A DNA stretch of 34,534 nucleotides from Flavobacteriales bacterium (GCA_002705205.1 PAHP01000020.1:49423-83956), one strand, 5' to 3'. Numbered from the stretch's first letter, positions 17,299-26,495 are shown. Numbers and translations are program-made. Notes: generated by a model from the sequence alone, not told the origin.

Positions 17299-17319
17299 CC
17301 AAAATAAAACTTCAAAGAG

Positions 17320-20028
17320 ATGAACAAAGCATTATCTGTCATTGTTATTATATTAGTAATTGTATCGTGTATTGATACTAAAGAAAGAAAGATTGCTTTT
17401 GCTTCTGATAATCCTGCTGAAAGGGTTGTTTGGGAACGAATTCGTTTGGCTGATCCTAATACTGGAAAGATCCCAATTAATATTAGGAAAAAAGAAATGA
17501 TATTTGCTAAAACGCTTCCAAAATCAACTAGTATGAGTAAAGCGAACTGGATACATAGAGGCCCGTACAATGTAGGTGGTCGTACTAGAGCTCTTGCTAT
17601 AAATGTTCTTGATGAGAATATATTGTTTGCTGGAGGAGCAAGTGGAGGTATGTTTCGTTCTACTGATGGAGGTCAAAGCTGGCTTATGACAACAGATCCT
17701 AATCAATTACATAATGTAACTTGTATAAGTCAGGATAAACGACCAGGTCATGAGAATGTTTGGTATTTTGGTAGTGGGGAGTTAACTGGAAGCTCTGCTA
17801 GTGGAGGTGGAGCATATTATGGTGGTAATGGCATTTATAAATCAGTAGATGGAGGGTTAAGTTGGGATTCTTTGTCATTTACTGCGACAAATACTAATAG
17901 TTTTGATTCTAATTTTGATTTTATATGGAATATTGAAACAGATCCTTCAAATGACAGTTTAGATGTGGTGTATGCTGCTGTTTATGGAGCAATTTATAGA
18001 AGTGAGGATGGAGGAGACTCTTGGGTTAAAGAACTTGGTTCAGGTAATAGTCCTACTTATTATAATAATGTTGAAGTTACTTCAATTGGAGTAGTATATG
18101 CAGCTCTCTCATCTGATGGTACAGACAAAGGAATCTGGCGTTCAATTGATGGTCAGAACTGGACTAATATTACAGATTCTCTTTTCCCTCCTGTTTATGG
18201 AAGGATTGCAATTGGTGTTAATCCAAGTAATGAAGATGAAGTTTATTTTCTTGCTGCAGAGACTGATAATCATGGTCAATATACAGATGTGTTCTTTAAT
18301 GGTCAAACATGGACTTCTCTTTGGAAATTTGATGCAAGTGATACTTCTTGGGTTAATCTGTCATCAAACATACCTGCTAATCAAGCTACATCATTTGATA
18401 ATTTTAATGCACAAGGAGGATATGATTTATTGATTACGGTACATCCTGCGGATCCTAATACTATTTTCATAGGAGGAACTAATTTATGGAGATCTACTGA
18501 TGCATTTACAACCCCTAATAATACTATGATTGTTGGTGGTTATTTTATTGGGTCATCTGAAGGTGATGGGAATTGGGGAGTATATGAGAATCATCATCCT
18601 GACCAACATGACTTACTTTTTCTTCCTTCAGATAATACTGTAATGCTTTCTGCTAATGATGGAGGAGTACATAAGTCTTTTGATAGTTTTGCAGATACGG
18701 TTGATTGGGTATCTCTAAATAATGGATATTATACTAGTCAGCTTTATGCAGCTACTATTAGTAGAAATGCTAATTCTAAGGTTATGCATGGAGGATTTCA
18801 AGATAATGGTAATTTTATTACTTTTAATGATGATGTTACAGCACATTGGAAGATGCCGTTTAATGGAGATGGTGCATTTGGAGGTATCGCTGATAATGAA
18901 GAAGATTTTTATCTCACTATTCAAAGAGGTGTTATGTATAAAATGAAATTAGACACCAATGTTAATCGATTAGCATTTAATAGGATGGATCCAGCATCAG
19001 TTGATAGTAATGATTATATGTTTATTAACCCAATGGTTATGGATGAGAACTCAGATATTTTATATATGGCAGCTTCTAACAAGTTATGGAGAAATAATGA
19101 TATAACAAGTATTCCTTACAATAATTCACATGCTAAGAATGATTTTGGTTGGGAGATGTTTTCAGATACCTTACCTAATCCTAATTTGGAGATAACAGCT
19201 ATTTCTACATCCAAAATACCAGCAAATGTAGTGTATATAGGAACAAAGTATAAGAAACTATATCGTATAGATGATGCGAATATTGGAGATCCTGCAATAG
19301 TTGAGTTAACTAGTCCTGTAGTAGCGTCTACATCTTATGTTTCTGACATTGCGATTAATCCAACTAATTCGGAAGAGGTTATAGTTGTGTATTCAAATTA
19401 TTCATGTTATTCATTGTTTCATAGTATTGACGGAGGACAGACTTGGGATAAGATTGCTGGAAATCTAGAGCAGAATGTTAGCGGAAGTGGCAATGGCCCC
19501 TCATGTAGGACAGCTGAAATTATTCCATTAGGAAATAGCACTCTTTATTTAGTTGGAACTTCTGTTGGTCTTTTTGGAACCGCAAATCTAGATGGAATAA
19601 ATACTGTTTGGGAGCAAATAGCTGATCAAGAGATAGGGTCTGTAGTTTGTGAGTATTTAGAATACAGGTCTAATGATGGCTTATTGGTTGTTGCTACGCA
19701 TGGAAATGGAATATATCAGACTAATTTAACACATATATCTGATATTTTGTCTGTTGAAAGTCCTACAAAAGACTTATTTGAATTTAAGCTGTTTCCGAAT
19801 CCGACACTTGATATTTTGTCAATCTCATTAAGAATGGATGACATAGGAAATGCTTCTGTCCTAATTTATGATGAGGCAGGCAGAAAGGTAGGTGATAATT
19901 ACAATCAAATACTTTCTACTGGCTTACATACCATTAAATTAAATGTTGCTGATCTAAAAGCAGGCATTTATTTTGTAAATTTGAATGTTAAAGGTAAAAC
20001 AATTACTAAACAAATAATGAAGAAATAA
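17320..20028 (+). CDS. Surface/secreted BNR-repeat (sortilin/VPS10-like) protein with T9SS sorting domain
   Basis: A 902-residue exported protein. The N-terminus (MNKALSVIVIILVIVSC) ends in a lipobox-like VIVSC with Cys17, so it may be lipid-anchored. Residues about 75-810 form beta-propeller-type repeats with several Asp-box/BNR motifs (RSTDGGQSW, KSVDGGLSWDSL, RSEDGGDSW, HSIDGGQTW), as in sortilin/VPS10-like and exo-sialidase-like propellers. No catalytic set for a glycosidase is evident. The last 80 residues are a standard type A T9SS sorting domain (FPNPTLDILSISL, LIYDEAGRKV, LKAGIYFVNL, KQIMKK). A lipobox plus a T9SS domain is an unusual combination. The stop overlaps the next start by 1 nt (TAATG). 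Confidence 0.9.
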   Translation: MNKALSVIVIILVIVSCIDTKERKIAFASDNPAERVVWERIRLADPNTGKIPINIRKKEMIFAKTLPKSTSMSKANWIHRGPYNVGGRTRALAINVLDENILFAGGASGGMFRSTDGGQSWLMTTDPNQLHNVTCISQDKRPGHENVWYFGSGELTGSSASGGGAYYGGNGIYKSVDGGLSWDSLSFTATNTNSFDSNFDFIWNIETDPSNDSLDVVYAAVYGAIYRSEDGGDSWVKELGSGNSPTYYNNVEVTSIGVVYAALSSDGTDKGIWRSIDGQNWTNITDSLFPPVYGRIAIGVNPSNEDEVYFLAAETDNHGQYTDVFFNGQTWTSLWKFDASDTSWVNLSSNIPANQATSFDNFNAQGGYDLLITVHPADPNTIFIGGTNLWRSTDAFTTPNNTMIVGGYFIGSSEGDGNWGVYENHHPDQHDLLFLPSDNTVMLSANDGGVHKSFDSFADTVDWVSLNNGYYTSQLYAATISRNANSKVMHGGFQDNGNFITFNDDVTAHWKMPFNGDGAFGGIADNEEDFYLTIQRGVMYKMKLDTNVNRLAFNRMDPASVDSNDYMFINPMVMDENSDILYMAASNKLWRNNDITSIPYNNSHAKNDFGWEMFSDTLPNPNLEITAISTSKIPANVVYIGTKYKKLYRIDDANIGDPAIVELTSPVVASTSYVSDIAINPTNSEEVIVVYSNYSCYSLFHSIDGGQTWDKIAGNLEQNVSGSGNGPSCRTAEIIPLGNSTLYLVGTSVGLFGTANLDGINTVWEQIADQEIGSVVCEYLEYRSNDGLLVVATHGNGIYQTNLTHISDILSVESPTKDLFEFKLFPNPTLDILSISLRMDDIGNASVLIYDEAGRKVGDNYNQILSTGLHTIKLNVADLKAGIYFVNLNVKGKTITKQIMKK

Positions 20029-20138
20029 TGAAGAAACTAATAATTTTATTTTTGCTAGCTATTTTTATTTTTCCCTCATGTGGAACTGCAAATAGGAAGT
20101 GTGATGGAGGAAAGAAGATTAAAACTCAGATGTGGTAA
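20028..20138 (+). CDS. 36-residue lipoprotein-like small protein
   Basis: Small ORF with ATG at 20028-20030 and TAA at 20136-20138. It begins with a lysine-rich start (MKKL), a hydrophobic core of about 13 residues and a lipobox-like FPSC (Cys18), followed by a short basic, two-cysteine-containing tail ending in GGKKIKTQMW. It shares 1 nt with the stop codon of the gene before and 1 nt with the ATG of the gene after (TAATG at both joints), so it is translated in series with them. Such tiny lipoproteins occur in Bacteroidota, but no function is known to me. The perfect fit between two genes and the signal-like N-terminus make a real gene likely. Confidence 0.7.
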   Translation: MKKLIILFLLAIFIFPSCGTANRKCDGGKKIKTQMW

Positions 20139-20764
20139 TGAATGCTAAAGTCTTGATCTTTTTATTGCTTCCTTTTTTAACAATAGCACAGAAGACATAT
20201 ATTCCTGATGACGCTTTTGAACAAGCTTTAATTAATCTAGACTTAGATGATTCTTTTGATGATAGTGTTTATACATCTGCAGTTGATACAGTTACTATCT
20301 TATATATTCCAAATGAAGATATAGTAGATCTAACAGGTATTGAAGATTTTACTGCTTTAACTGAATTATTTTGTCATGACAACCAGCTTTTACATTTAGA
20401 TTTAAGTAATAATACTAATCTATTTGAATTGAATTGTAATTCTAATCAACTTATTTCTTTGTCAGTCAAGAATGGGAACTATCTAGGATTATGGTATTTT
20501 ACTGCTGTAGACAATCTTAATTTAGCTTGTATTGAGGTTGATAATATTTCTTATGCATATGCAAATTGGTTAATTGATCCGAACACTGCATTTAGTACAG
20601 ATTGTACTGGTGCATCAATTGAAGAGATATATCAGAAGAAGAGATTAGTTAAAGTAGTTGACCTGTTAGGAAGAGAGATAGCTACAAAAGAAGCAGTAAA
20701 ACATATTCCTATCCTTTATATTTACAATGATGGGACAGTAGAAAGAAGAATGGTTATAGAATAA
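20138..20764 (+). CDS. Secreted leucine-rich-repeat protein with short sorting tail
   Basis: A 208-residue exported protein. The ATG at 20138 shares its A with the preceding stop and gives a clean signal peptide (MNAKVLIFLLLPFLTIAQ); a GTG at 20132 would add two residues only. The mature start TYIPDDAFEQALINL, DLTGIEDFTALTELFCHDNQL, LDLSNNTNL and NLNLACIEVDN is typical of Bacteroidota surface leucine-rich-repeat proteins, but here with only about three repeats, which is short for the family. The last 35 residues (KVVDLLGREI...PILYIYNDGTVERRMVIE) resemble the tail of the M14 peptidase at 8878-10419 and probably direct secretion or surface attachment by type IX machinery. Third gene of the exported-protein operon. 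Confidence 0.85.
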   Translation: MNAKVLIFLLLPFLTIAQKTYIPDDAFEQALINLDLDDSFDDSVYTSAVDTVTILYIPNEDIVDLTGIEDFTALTELFCHDNQLLHLDLSNNTNLFELNCNSNQLISLSVKNGNYLGLWYFTAVDNLNLACIEVDNISYAYANWLIDPNTAFSTDCTGASIEEIYQKKRLVKVVDLLGREIATKEAVKHIPILYIYNDGTVERRMVIE

Positions 20765-20796
20765 GGATAACTATATAGCATAAGATCTTACTCCAT

Positions 20797-21519
20797 CTAA
20801 AAAGTATATGAGATGCTATTAATAAGTTGATAATCTGATTCAGGGATTCCTTCTTCAGGAAAGCTCTCATAATTAAAGCGAGAGTTAATATTTAATAAAA
20901 AATAATTACTTAGATTTACTCTAAATGCAATATTAGATTTCCATCTAAAATCTCCGATCTTATCTATGTTCGGTTGGTAATAGTTTATGGTATTTAGAGT
21001 GATATTTTTAGTAATTTTAATTATTAAATTAAAGTTACTGCTTATACGGTTTTGTAATTTTTGTTCTCCGTTTAAAGGAAATTCCTTTTCTCTTAAGGCT
21101 GATAATCCAATACTTATTTTTCTATGATCTTTATTAGTAAAATTATAAGATATACCAACTCCACTTGTGTATCTGTTTTTAATAGATCGACTAATATCAT
21201 ATAAATGCTGAATTGTAATATTTGCATCTAGATTCTTAGCATCAAAGGAATATTTAAGATTCTGTTCACCTTTATTTAGCAGCTCATCTTCGCCAGTTTT
21301 ACTTATAAAAGCAATATTATTTTCCAAATTAAGATTAGATCTTCCCTTCTGGTATTTTAAAAAAGCAACATTATGAAACTGAAAAGTTTTTTCGGTATTC
21401 TGGGTAAAATTTAATCCTAAATCAAAATTCCCACTAATACTATCTTTAGTCACAGGTTTAGAACCGATCGCAAGTAATGAATAGGTAGTTATTAGTAAAG
21501 TTAAGGTTCGTTTAAGCAT
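20797..21519 (-). CDS. DUF481-like outer-membrane beta-barrel protein
   Basis: A 240-residue protein with a signal peptide (MLKRTLTLLITTYSLLAIGS), then alternating amphipathic strands typical of a beta barrel, ending in an aromatic residue (SISYTF). The pattern (GNFDLGLNFTQNT, FNYESFPEEGIPESDYQLINS) fits DUF481, a family of small outer-membrane proteins once called salt-induced. Function unknown. I chose the ATG at 21519, which overlaps the valS stop by 8 nt (ATGCTTAA); an in-frame ATG at 21531 would add MPWL before the signal. It is expressed with valS. Confidence 0.82.
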   Translation of the reverse strand: MLKRTLTLLITTYSLLAIGSKPVTKDSISGNFDLGLNFTQNTEKTFQFHNVAFLKYQKGRSNLNLENNIAFISKTGEDELLNKGEQNLKYSFDAKNLDANITIQHLYDISRSIKNRYTSGVGISYNFTNKDHRKISIGLSALREKEFPLNGEQKLQNRISSNFNLIIKITKNITLNTINYYQPNIDKIGDFRWKSNIAFRVNLSNYFLLNINSRFNYESFPEEGIPESDYQLINSISYTF

Positions 21520-24127
21520 TAGCCAAGGCATCTATTTTGCCTTCTAGAATTTTAATTTTCTCTTTTGCATCAGTCATCTTATTTCTTTCATTTTCAACAA
21601 GATTTTTTGGGGCATTCTGAATAAATCTATCATTAGACAGTTTTCCTTCTACAATTCTCAAGAATCCTTTTGTGTAGTTTAATTCTTTATTTAATTTCTC
21701 AATCTCAGATGCTAAATCAATATTATCACCTAAGGGTATGAAGTATTCATTTGATTTTACCATGAAACTAAATGCACCACTTTCTTTTTCATTAGTGATG
21801 TTTATGGCTGACAGATTCGCTAGTTTAGTAATTATAGGGTTAAGATTATTGCGAGGCTTAATATTATTAATTACTAAAAGTGTTAATTGTTCTTTATTAG
21901 CGATATTTTGTTCTTTTCGTATAGTTCTTATTCCTGCAATTATTTCGGTTGTATTTTCAAAATCTAATAATAGGTGTTTTTTTATGTTGCCAGCTATTGG
22001 CCAGTCAGCAATAATAATATCTTCTTTTCGGTTATCAATTAAGTGCCATATTTCTTCTGTTAGGAAAGGCATAAAAGGATGTAATAGTTTGAGGACCTTT
22101 TCTAATTGTTCAATAGTTTTATTATAAGTAACACTATCTATTGGACTTCCATATATTGGCTTTACAATTTCTAGGTACCAAGAACAAAAGTCATCCCATG
22201 CTAATTTGTAAGAAGTCATTAGTGCTTCTGATATTCTGTATTCTGAATAAGATTTATCAATATTAATAATAGCTTTGTTTATCTTACTTTCAAACCAGTT
22301 AATAGCTTGTTTCGCAGATTCTGGTTGTTCAATTTCTTTTACTTCCCATCCTTTAATCAATCTGAACGCATTCCATATTTTATTGGCAAAATTTCTACCT
22401 TGCTCACATAGTGCTTCATCAAATGGTAAATCGTTTCCAGCAGGAGAGCATAGTAGCATCCCAACTCTTACTGCGTCAGCACCATGTTTTTCTATTAATT
22501 TAATTGGGTCAGGTGAGTTTCCAAGAGTTTTACTCATTTTTCTTCCTTGTTTATCTCTTACAATACCTGTAAAGTAAACATTCTTAAATGGTAGTTCTTC
22601 TTTATACTCATATCCAGCCATTATCATTCTTGCAACCCAAAAGAAAATAATATCTGGTCCTGTAATTAATTCATTTGTTGGGTAATAGTAGTTTATTTCT
22701 TCATTGTCAGGATTTCTTATCCCATCAAAAACAGAAATAGGCCAAAGCCATGAGGAAAACCAAGTATCTAAGACATCTTCATCTTGTTTTAGATCAGAGA
22801 TAGTAAGATTAGGATTCTCTTTTTTAGCTAGTAAAAGTGCTTCTTCTTTAGTTTCTGCAACTACAAATTTATTTCCTTCATAATAAAAAACAGGAATTTG
22901 TTGCCCCCACCATAATTGTCTTGAGATACACCAATCTTTTATATTTTCTATCCAATGAAGGTAGGTTTTCTGATATTTTTTAGGATAAAGTTTTATATTT
23001 TTATTCATTACATTATCTAAAGCAGGTTTAGATAGTTGTTCCATTTTGCAGAACCATTGCATGGAAAGCCTAGGTTCAATTACCGAATTGGTTCTTTCTG
23101 AGAAACCAACTTTATTTTTATATTCTTGAGTCTTTACTAAGAAGCCTTCTCTTTCTAGATCTTTAGCTATCTCTTCTCTTACTTTGAATCTATCTTTACC
23201 AATATAAAGTTGAGCAGATTCATTAAGTGTACCATCATCATTCAATATGTCAATAGTTTCCAAAGAGTGTTTGTCACCAAGTTGATAATCGTTGATGTCG
23301 TGTGCAGGAGTAATTTTAAGTGCTCCTGTTCCAAATTCCATGTCTACATACTCATCAAATATAACTGGTATCACTCTGTTTATTAGAGGAATTAATACGC
23401 TCTTATTTTTTAGATGTTTATATCTCTCATCATTTGGATTCACGCAAATTGCAGAATCTCCAAGAATTGTTTCTGGCCTAGTAGTAGCAATAGTAATGCT
23501 CTCATTATCTCCTTCAATATTATATGAGATATGATAAAGTTTTGAATTGACTTCTTTATGTATTACCTCCTCATCTGAGACAGCTGTTTGGGCAGAAGGA
23601 TCCCAGTTTACCATTCTCACGCCTCTATATATTAACCCTTTATTATACAAGTTAACAAAAACTTTTATTACAGATTCACTCATCTCATCATCCATAGTAA
23701 ATTTTGTTCTTTTCCAGTCACAGGATGCCCCTAATTTTTTTAGTTGATCTAAAATGATGCCACCATGTTTATTCTTCCAATCAAAAGCATGAGACAAGAA
23801 TTCATCTCTAGTAAGATCTGATTTCTTTATTCCTTCAGAAGAAAGCTTCTGTACTACTTTTGCTTCTGTTGCAATAGAAGCATGGTCTGTTCCAGGCACC
23901 CAACAAGCATTGTAGCCTAACATTCTTGAGCGTCTAATCATTACATCCTGCAGTGTATTGTTAAGCATGTGTCCCATATGTAGCACTCCAGTCACATTCG
24001 GTGGTGGGATTACAATTGTGTATGGGTCTTTTTCATTTGGCTTAGAATAGAAGTATTCTTTCTCCATCCAGTGAGAGTACCATTTGTCTTCAGTAGCTAA
24101 TGGATTGTATGTCTTTTGGATACTCAT
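21512..24127 (-). CDS. valS: Valyl-tRNA synthetase
   Basis: Class I aminoacyl-tRNA synthetase, 871 residues. It charges tRNA-Val and edits threonine in its CP1 domain. Signature motifs: PPPNVTGVLHMGH (41-53, HIGH motif as HMGH), ATTRPETILGDSA in the editing domain (about 215-227), WCISRQLWWGQQIPV, and the KMSKT loop near 530. The anticodon-binding domain is helical, and the C-terminal 65 residues are a coiled-coil arm (IEKLNKELNYTKGFL...KIKILEGKIDALANA). Length is standard. A TAAATTTG promoter box lies 24 nt upstream, and the stop overlaps the DUF481 gene start. Confidence 0.98.
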   Translation of the reverse strand: MSIQKTYNPLATEDKWYSHWMEKEYFYSKPNEKDPYTIVIPPPNVTGVLHMGHMLNNTLQDVMIRRSRMLGYNACWVPGTDHASIATEAKVVQKLSSEGIKKSDLTRDEFLSHAFDWKNKHGGIILDQLKKLGASCDWKRTKFTMDDEMSESVIKVFVNLYNKGLIYRGVRMVNWDPSAQTAVSDEEVIHKEVNSKLYHISYNIEGDNESITIATTRPETILGDSAICVNPNDERYKHLKNKSVLIPLINRVIPVIFDEYVDMEFGTGALKITPAHDINDYQLGDKHSLETIDILNDDGTLNESAQLYIGKDRFKVREEIAKDLEREGFLVKTQEYKNKVGFSERTNSVIEPRLSMQWFCKMEQLSKPALDNVMNKNIKLYPKKYQKTYLHWIENIKDWCISRQLWWGQQIPVFYYEGNKFVVAETKEEALLLAKKENPNLTISDLKQDEDVLDTWFSSWLWPISVFDGIRNPDNEEINYYYPTNELITGPDIIFFWVARMIMAGYEYKEELPFKNVYFTGIVRDKQGRKMSKTLGNSPDPIKLIEKHGADAVRVGMLLCSPAGNDLPFDEALCEQGRNFANKIWNAFRLIKGWEVKEIEQPESAKQAINWFESKINKAIINIDKSYSEYRISEALMTSYKLAWDDFCSWYLEIVKPIYGSPIDSVTYNKTIEQLEKVLKLLHPFMPFLTEEIWHLIDNRKEDIIIADWPIAGNIKKHLLLDFENTTEIIAGIRTIRKEQNIANKEQLTLLVINNIKPRNNLNPIITKLANLSAINITNEKESGAFSFMVKSNEYFIPLGDNIDLASEIEKLNKELNYTKGFLRIVEGKLSNDRFIQNAPKNLVENERNKMTDAKEKIKILEGKIDALANA

Positions 24128-24151
24128 TTAATATCATTTCTTTGAAGATTG

Positions 24152-24159
24152 CAAATTTA
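24152..24159 (-). promoter_or_regulatory. -7 promoter box for valS (TAAATTTG)
   Basis: Exact TAnnTTTG match on the minus strand, 24 nt before the valS ATG. It is divergent from the box for the DUF1573 gene 60 nt away. Confidence 0.6.
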
Positions 24160-24219
24160 CAAATTCTTATCTTCTGATGAATTCTTAAATAATCTTATTT
24201 AGGAAATAAAATATTTTAT

Positions 24220-24227
24220 TAAATTTG
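24220..24227 (+). promoter_or_regulatory. -7 promoter box for the DUF1573 gene (TAAATTTG)
   Basis: Exact TAnnTTTG match 34 nt before the ATG at 24262. Confidence 0.55.
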
Positions 24228-24261
24228 TCGTTCTAAATTTTGAAAACTAAAAAACAATCAA

Positions 24262-24738
24262 ATGAGAAAAAAACTCTTAATTATTAGTGCTATTTTATTG
24301 TCGGTTTATTCTTTTGCTCAGGATGTAAAGAAAGAAGTTCCAAAAACCCAAAATGAAAAAAAGGTTGCTAAGTCAACTATTGATTTTGAATCAAAAGTTG
24401 TTGATTATGGTGTAATTGAACATAATGCAGATGGAGCGAGAAAGTTTGTATTTACAAATAATGGTACCGATCCATTAATTATTAAAAATGCTAAAGGAAG
24501 TTGTGGTTGTACAGTGCCAACTTGGCCAAGAGAACCAATTGCTCCAGGTGAGACGGCAGAGATAGGCGTAAAATATGCTACTAATCGAGTTGGTAAATTT
24601 ACTAAGACTATTACCTTAACTACTAATGCAGATAAAAAACCAGTTATCTTAACGGTTAAAGGAGAGGTTAATCCTCCTCCAAAAGATGCTGCAGCACCTG
24701 AGAAAAAGTTAGATGGCGCTCCATTAGAGAAGAAATAA
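24262..24738 (+). CDS. DUF1573 domain exported protein
   Basis: A 158-residue protein. Signal peptide (MRKKLLIISAILLSVYSFAQ), a Lys/Glu-rich spacer, then a single DUF1573 Ig-like domain (about 42-135): VVDYGVIEHNADGARKFVFTNNG, then GSCGCTVPTWPREPIAPGE with the characteristic CGC, and VKYATNRVGKFTKTITLTTNA. The tail (about 136-158) is rich in Pro/Ala/Lys. DUF1573 proteins are very common in Bacteroidota, with no settled function. The gene stands alone, with its own promoter box and a strong terminator just after it. Confidence 0.92.
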   Translation: MRKKLLIISAILLSVYSFAQDVKKEVPKTQNEKKVAKSTIDFESKVVDYGVIEHNADGARKFVFTNNGTDPLIIKNAKGSCGCTVPTWPREPIAPGETAEIGVKYATNRVGKFTKTITLTTNADKKPVILTVKGEVNPPPKDAAAPEKKLDGAPLEKK

Positions 24739-24766
24739 TCTAATTCAAAAAATATTACGACATTAG

Positions 24767-24792
24767 CACCCTCATTTTGAGGGTGTTTTTTT
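24767..24792 (+). terminator. Intrinsic terminator after the DUF1573 gene
   Basis: Perfect 7-bp stem CACCCTC (24767-24773) / GAGGGTG (24779-24785), 5-nt loop ATTTT, then seven T. It separates the DUF1573 gene from the aminotransferase gene. Confidence 0.88.
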
Positions 24793-24810
24793 ATAATAAA
24801 ATTTGCAATT

Positions 24811-26010
24811 ATGCCAAGAATATCAAACAAAGGAAATATAATGCCTGAGTCACCAATTAGAAAATTGGTTCCATTTGCAGAAAAAGCAAAAAAGAAGGGT
24901 AAGAAAGTATATCATTTAAATATTGGTCAACCAGATATTAGCACTCCTGAAGTTGCGCTTGAGGCTATTCATGATTTTTCAGAGAAGGTAGTTGAATATT
25001 CTCATTCTGCAGGTTTTGAGAGCTATAGAAAAGGACTAGCTATTTATTATCAGAATCTAGGTATTGATATCTCTTATAATGATTTAATGATAACTACTGG
25101 CGGATCAGAAGCTTTATTGTTTGCACTTAATTCATGCTTAGATGCTGGCGATGAGATTATTGTTCCAGAACCATTTTATGCAAATTATAATGGTTTTTCA
25201 ATTTCAGCCGGAGTTATTGTTAAACCAATAACAACTTCTATTGATAATGGATTTGCATTACCTGATATTGAAGAGTTTGAGAGATTAATTACTTCCAATA
25301 CAAAGGCTATTCTTATTTGTAATCCTGGTAATCCTACTGGTTATTTGTATTCAAGAAAAGAATTAGAGACTCTTAGAGATATAGTTGTTAAACATGATTT
25401 ATTTCTTTTTTCAGATGAGGTTTATAGAGAATTTACTTATGATGGACATGAGCATTATTCTGTTCTAAATATTGAAGGATTAGATAAGAATACAGTTGTA
25501 ATTGACTCTACATCAAAAAGGTATAGCATGTGTGGCATTAGAGTTGGTTGTATTGTTTCTAAAAACAAAGAAGTAATGGCAACTGCATTAAAGTTTGCTC
25601 AGGCTCGTCTTTCACCACCAACATTCGGGCAAATTGCTGGCGAGGCTGCACTAGATACCCCAAAATCTTATTTTGATCAAGTAAGTAAAGAATATGTAAG
25701 TAGAAGAAATCTTTTGATTGATGGTTTAAATAAAATAGAAGGAGTAATTTGTCCTAAACCTAAGGGTGCTTTTTATGCTATTGCTCAACTTCCTGTTGAT
25801 AATGCAGATAAATTTGCACAGTGGCTATTGGAAGATTTTGATCTAAATGGTGAGACTCTAATGGTAGCTCCTGCTGCAGGCTTTTATTCTACTGCAGATA
25901 CAGGTAAAGATCAAGTTAGGATTGCTTACGTATTAAATAAGAATTCTTTACAAAAGGCAATTAATTGTTTAGATAAAGCATTAAAGGATTATCCTGGTAG
26001 GACTATCTAA
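24811..26010 (+). CDS. PLP-dependent class I/II aminotransferase
   Basis: A 399-residue cytoplasmic fold-type I aminotransferase of the aspartate/aromatic/alanine group. Landmarks: HLNIGQPDI (35-43), ITTGGSEALLFAL (94-106), NPGNPTG (171-177), SDEVYREF (201-208), the Schiff-base lysine in STSKRYSMCGIRVG (K236) and QVRIAYV near the end binding the substrate carboxylate. The exact amino donor is not clear; the N-terminus PRISNKGNIMPESPIRKLVPFAE is the common Bacteroidota form. Its stop overlaps the YkgJ-family gene by 1 nt (TAATG). The nearest promoter-like sequence is an imperfect TA-AAA-TTTG just before the start. Confidence 0.92.
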   Translation: MPRISNKGNIMPESPIRKLVPFAEKAKKKGKKVYHLNIGQPDISTPEVALEAIHDFSEKVVEYSHSAGFESYRKGLAIYYQNLGIDISYNDLMITTGGSEALLFALNSCLDAGDEIIVPEPFYANYNGFSISAGVIVKPITTSIDNGFALPDIEEFERLITSNTKAILICNPGNPTGYLYSRKELETLRDIVVKHDLFLFSDEVYREFTYDGHEHYSVLNIEGLDKNTVVIDSTSKRYSMCGIRVGCIVSKNKEVMATALKFAQARLSPPTFGQIAGEAALDTPKSYFDQVSKEYVSRRNLLIDGLNKIEGVICPKPKGAFYAIAQLPVDNADKFAQWLLEDFDLNGETLMVAPAAGFYSTADTGKDQVRIAYVLNKNSLQKAINCLDKALKDYPGRTI

Positions 26011-26495
26011 TGGATTTAGTTTATCATAAAGAGCAATCAAGATTAAAACACAAGGAGAATACTAAGTTATTTAAGGATTTAAAGAAGAGAAAATCTAAGT
26101 TTTTAGATAAAACTATTCATCATTTACATGATGCAGTTTTTGAATATACTAATTGTTTGGAGTGTGCTAATTGTTGTAAAACTACAAGCCCGCTTTTTAC
26201 AGATAAGGATATTAATAGAATTGCAAAATATTTGAGAATAAGACCTTCAGTATTTACAGAAATGTATTTACAGGTTGATGAGGATAGGGATTATGTTTTA
26301 AAATCAGTTCCTTGTTTATTTCTAGATAAAGATAACTATTGTTCTATTTATAAAGTGAGACCAAAAGCTTGTAGAGAATTTCCTCATACTGACAGAGTAA
26401 AACAACGTCAACTGCTAAAAATAACTCAGAAGAATGTAGAAGTTTGCCCAGCTGTTTTTAATATAATTGAAAGGTTAAAGAGAGTCTTAGAATAA
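26010..26495 (+). CDS. YkgJ family cysteine-cluster protein
   Basis: A 161-residue soluble protein with the CxxCxxCC-type motif CLECANCC (about 48-55), then PCLFLD, YCSIYKVRPKACREFPH and VCPAVF. These conserved cysteines suggest binding of zinc or an iron-sulphur cluster (family inference). The biochemical role is unknown. It is co-translated with the aminotransferase (A of its ATG is the last base of the upstream stop). Confidence 0.9.
   Translation: MDLVYHKEQSRLKHKENTKLFKDLKKRKSKFLDKTIHHLHDAVFEYTNCLECANCCKTTSPLFTDKDINRIAKYLRIRPSVFTEMYLQVDEDRDYVLKSVPCLFLDKDNYCSIYKVRPKACREFPHTDRVKQRQLLKITQKNVEVCPAVFNIIERLKRVLE

Noticed and set aside
17211-17319. Cobalamin riboswitch upstream of the B12-dependent icmF/TonB operon
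   Set aside because: Only about 109 bases separate icmF from the divergent gene, too little for a typical cobalamin riboswitch plus promoter, and no B12-box-like conserved sequence is visible.
24405-24830. ORF of 141 codons antisense to the DUF1573 gene and its terminator
   Set aside because: It runs through the intrinsic terminator and across two real genes on the other strand; no protein features.
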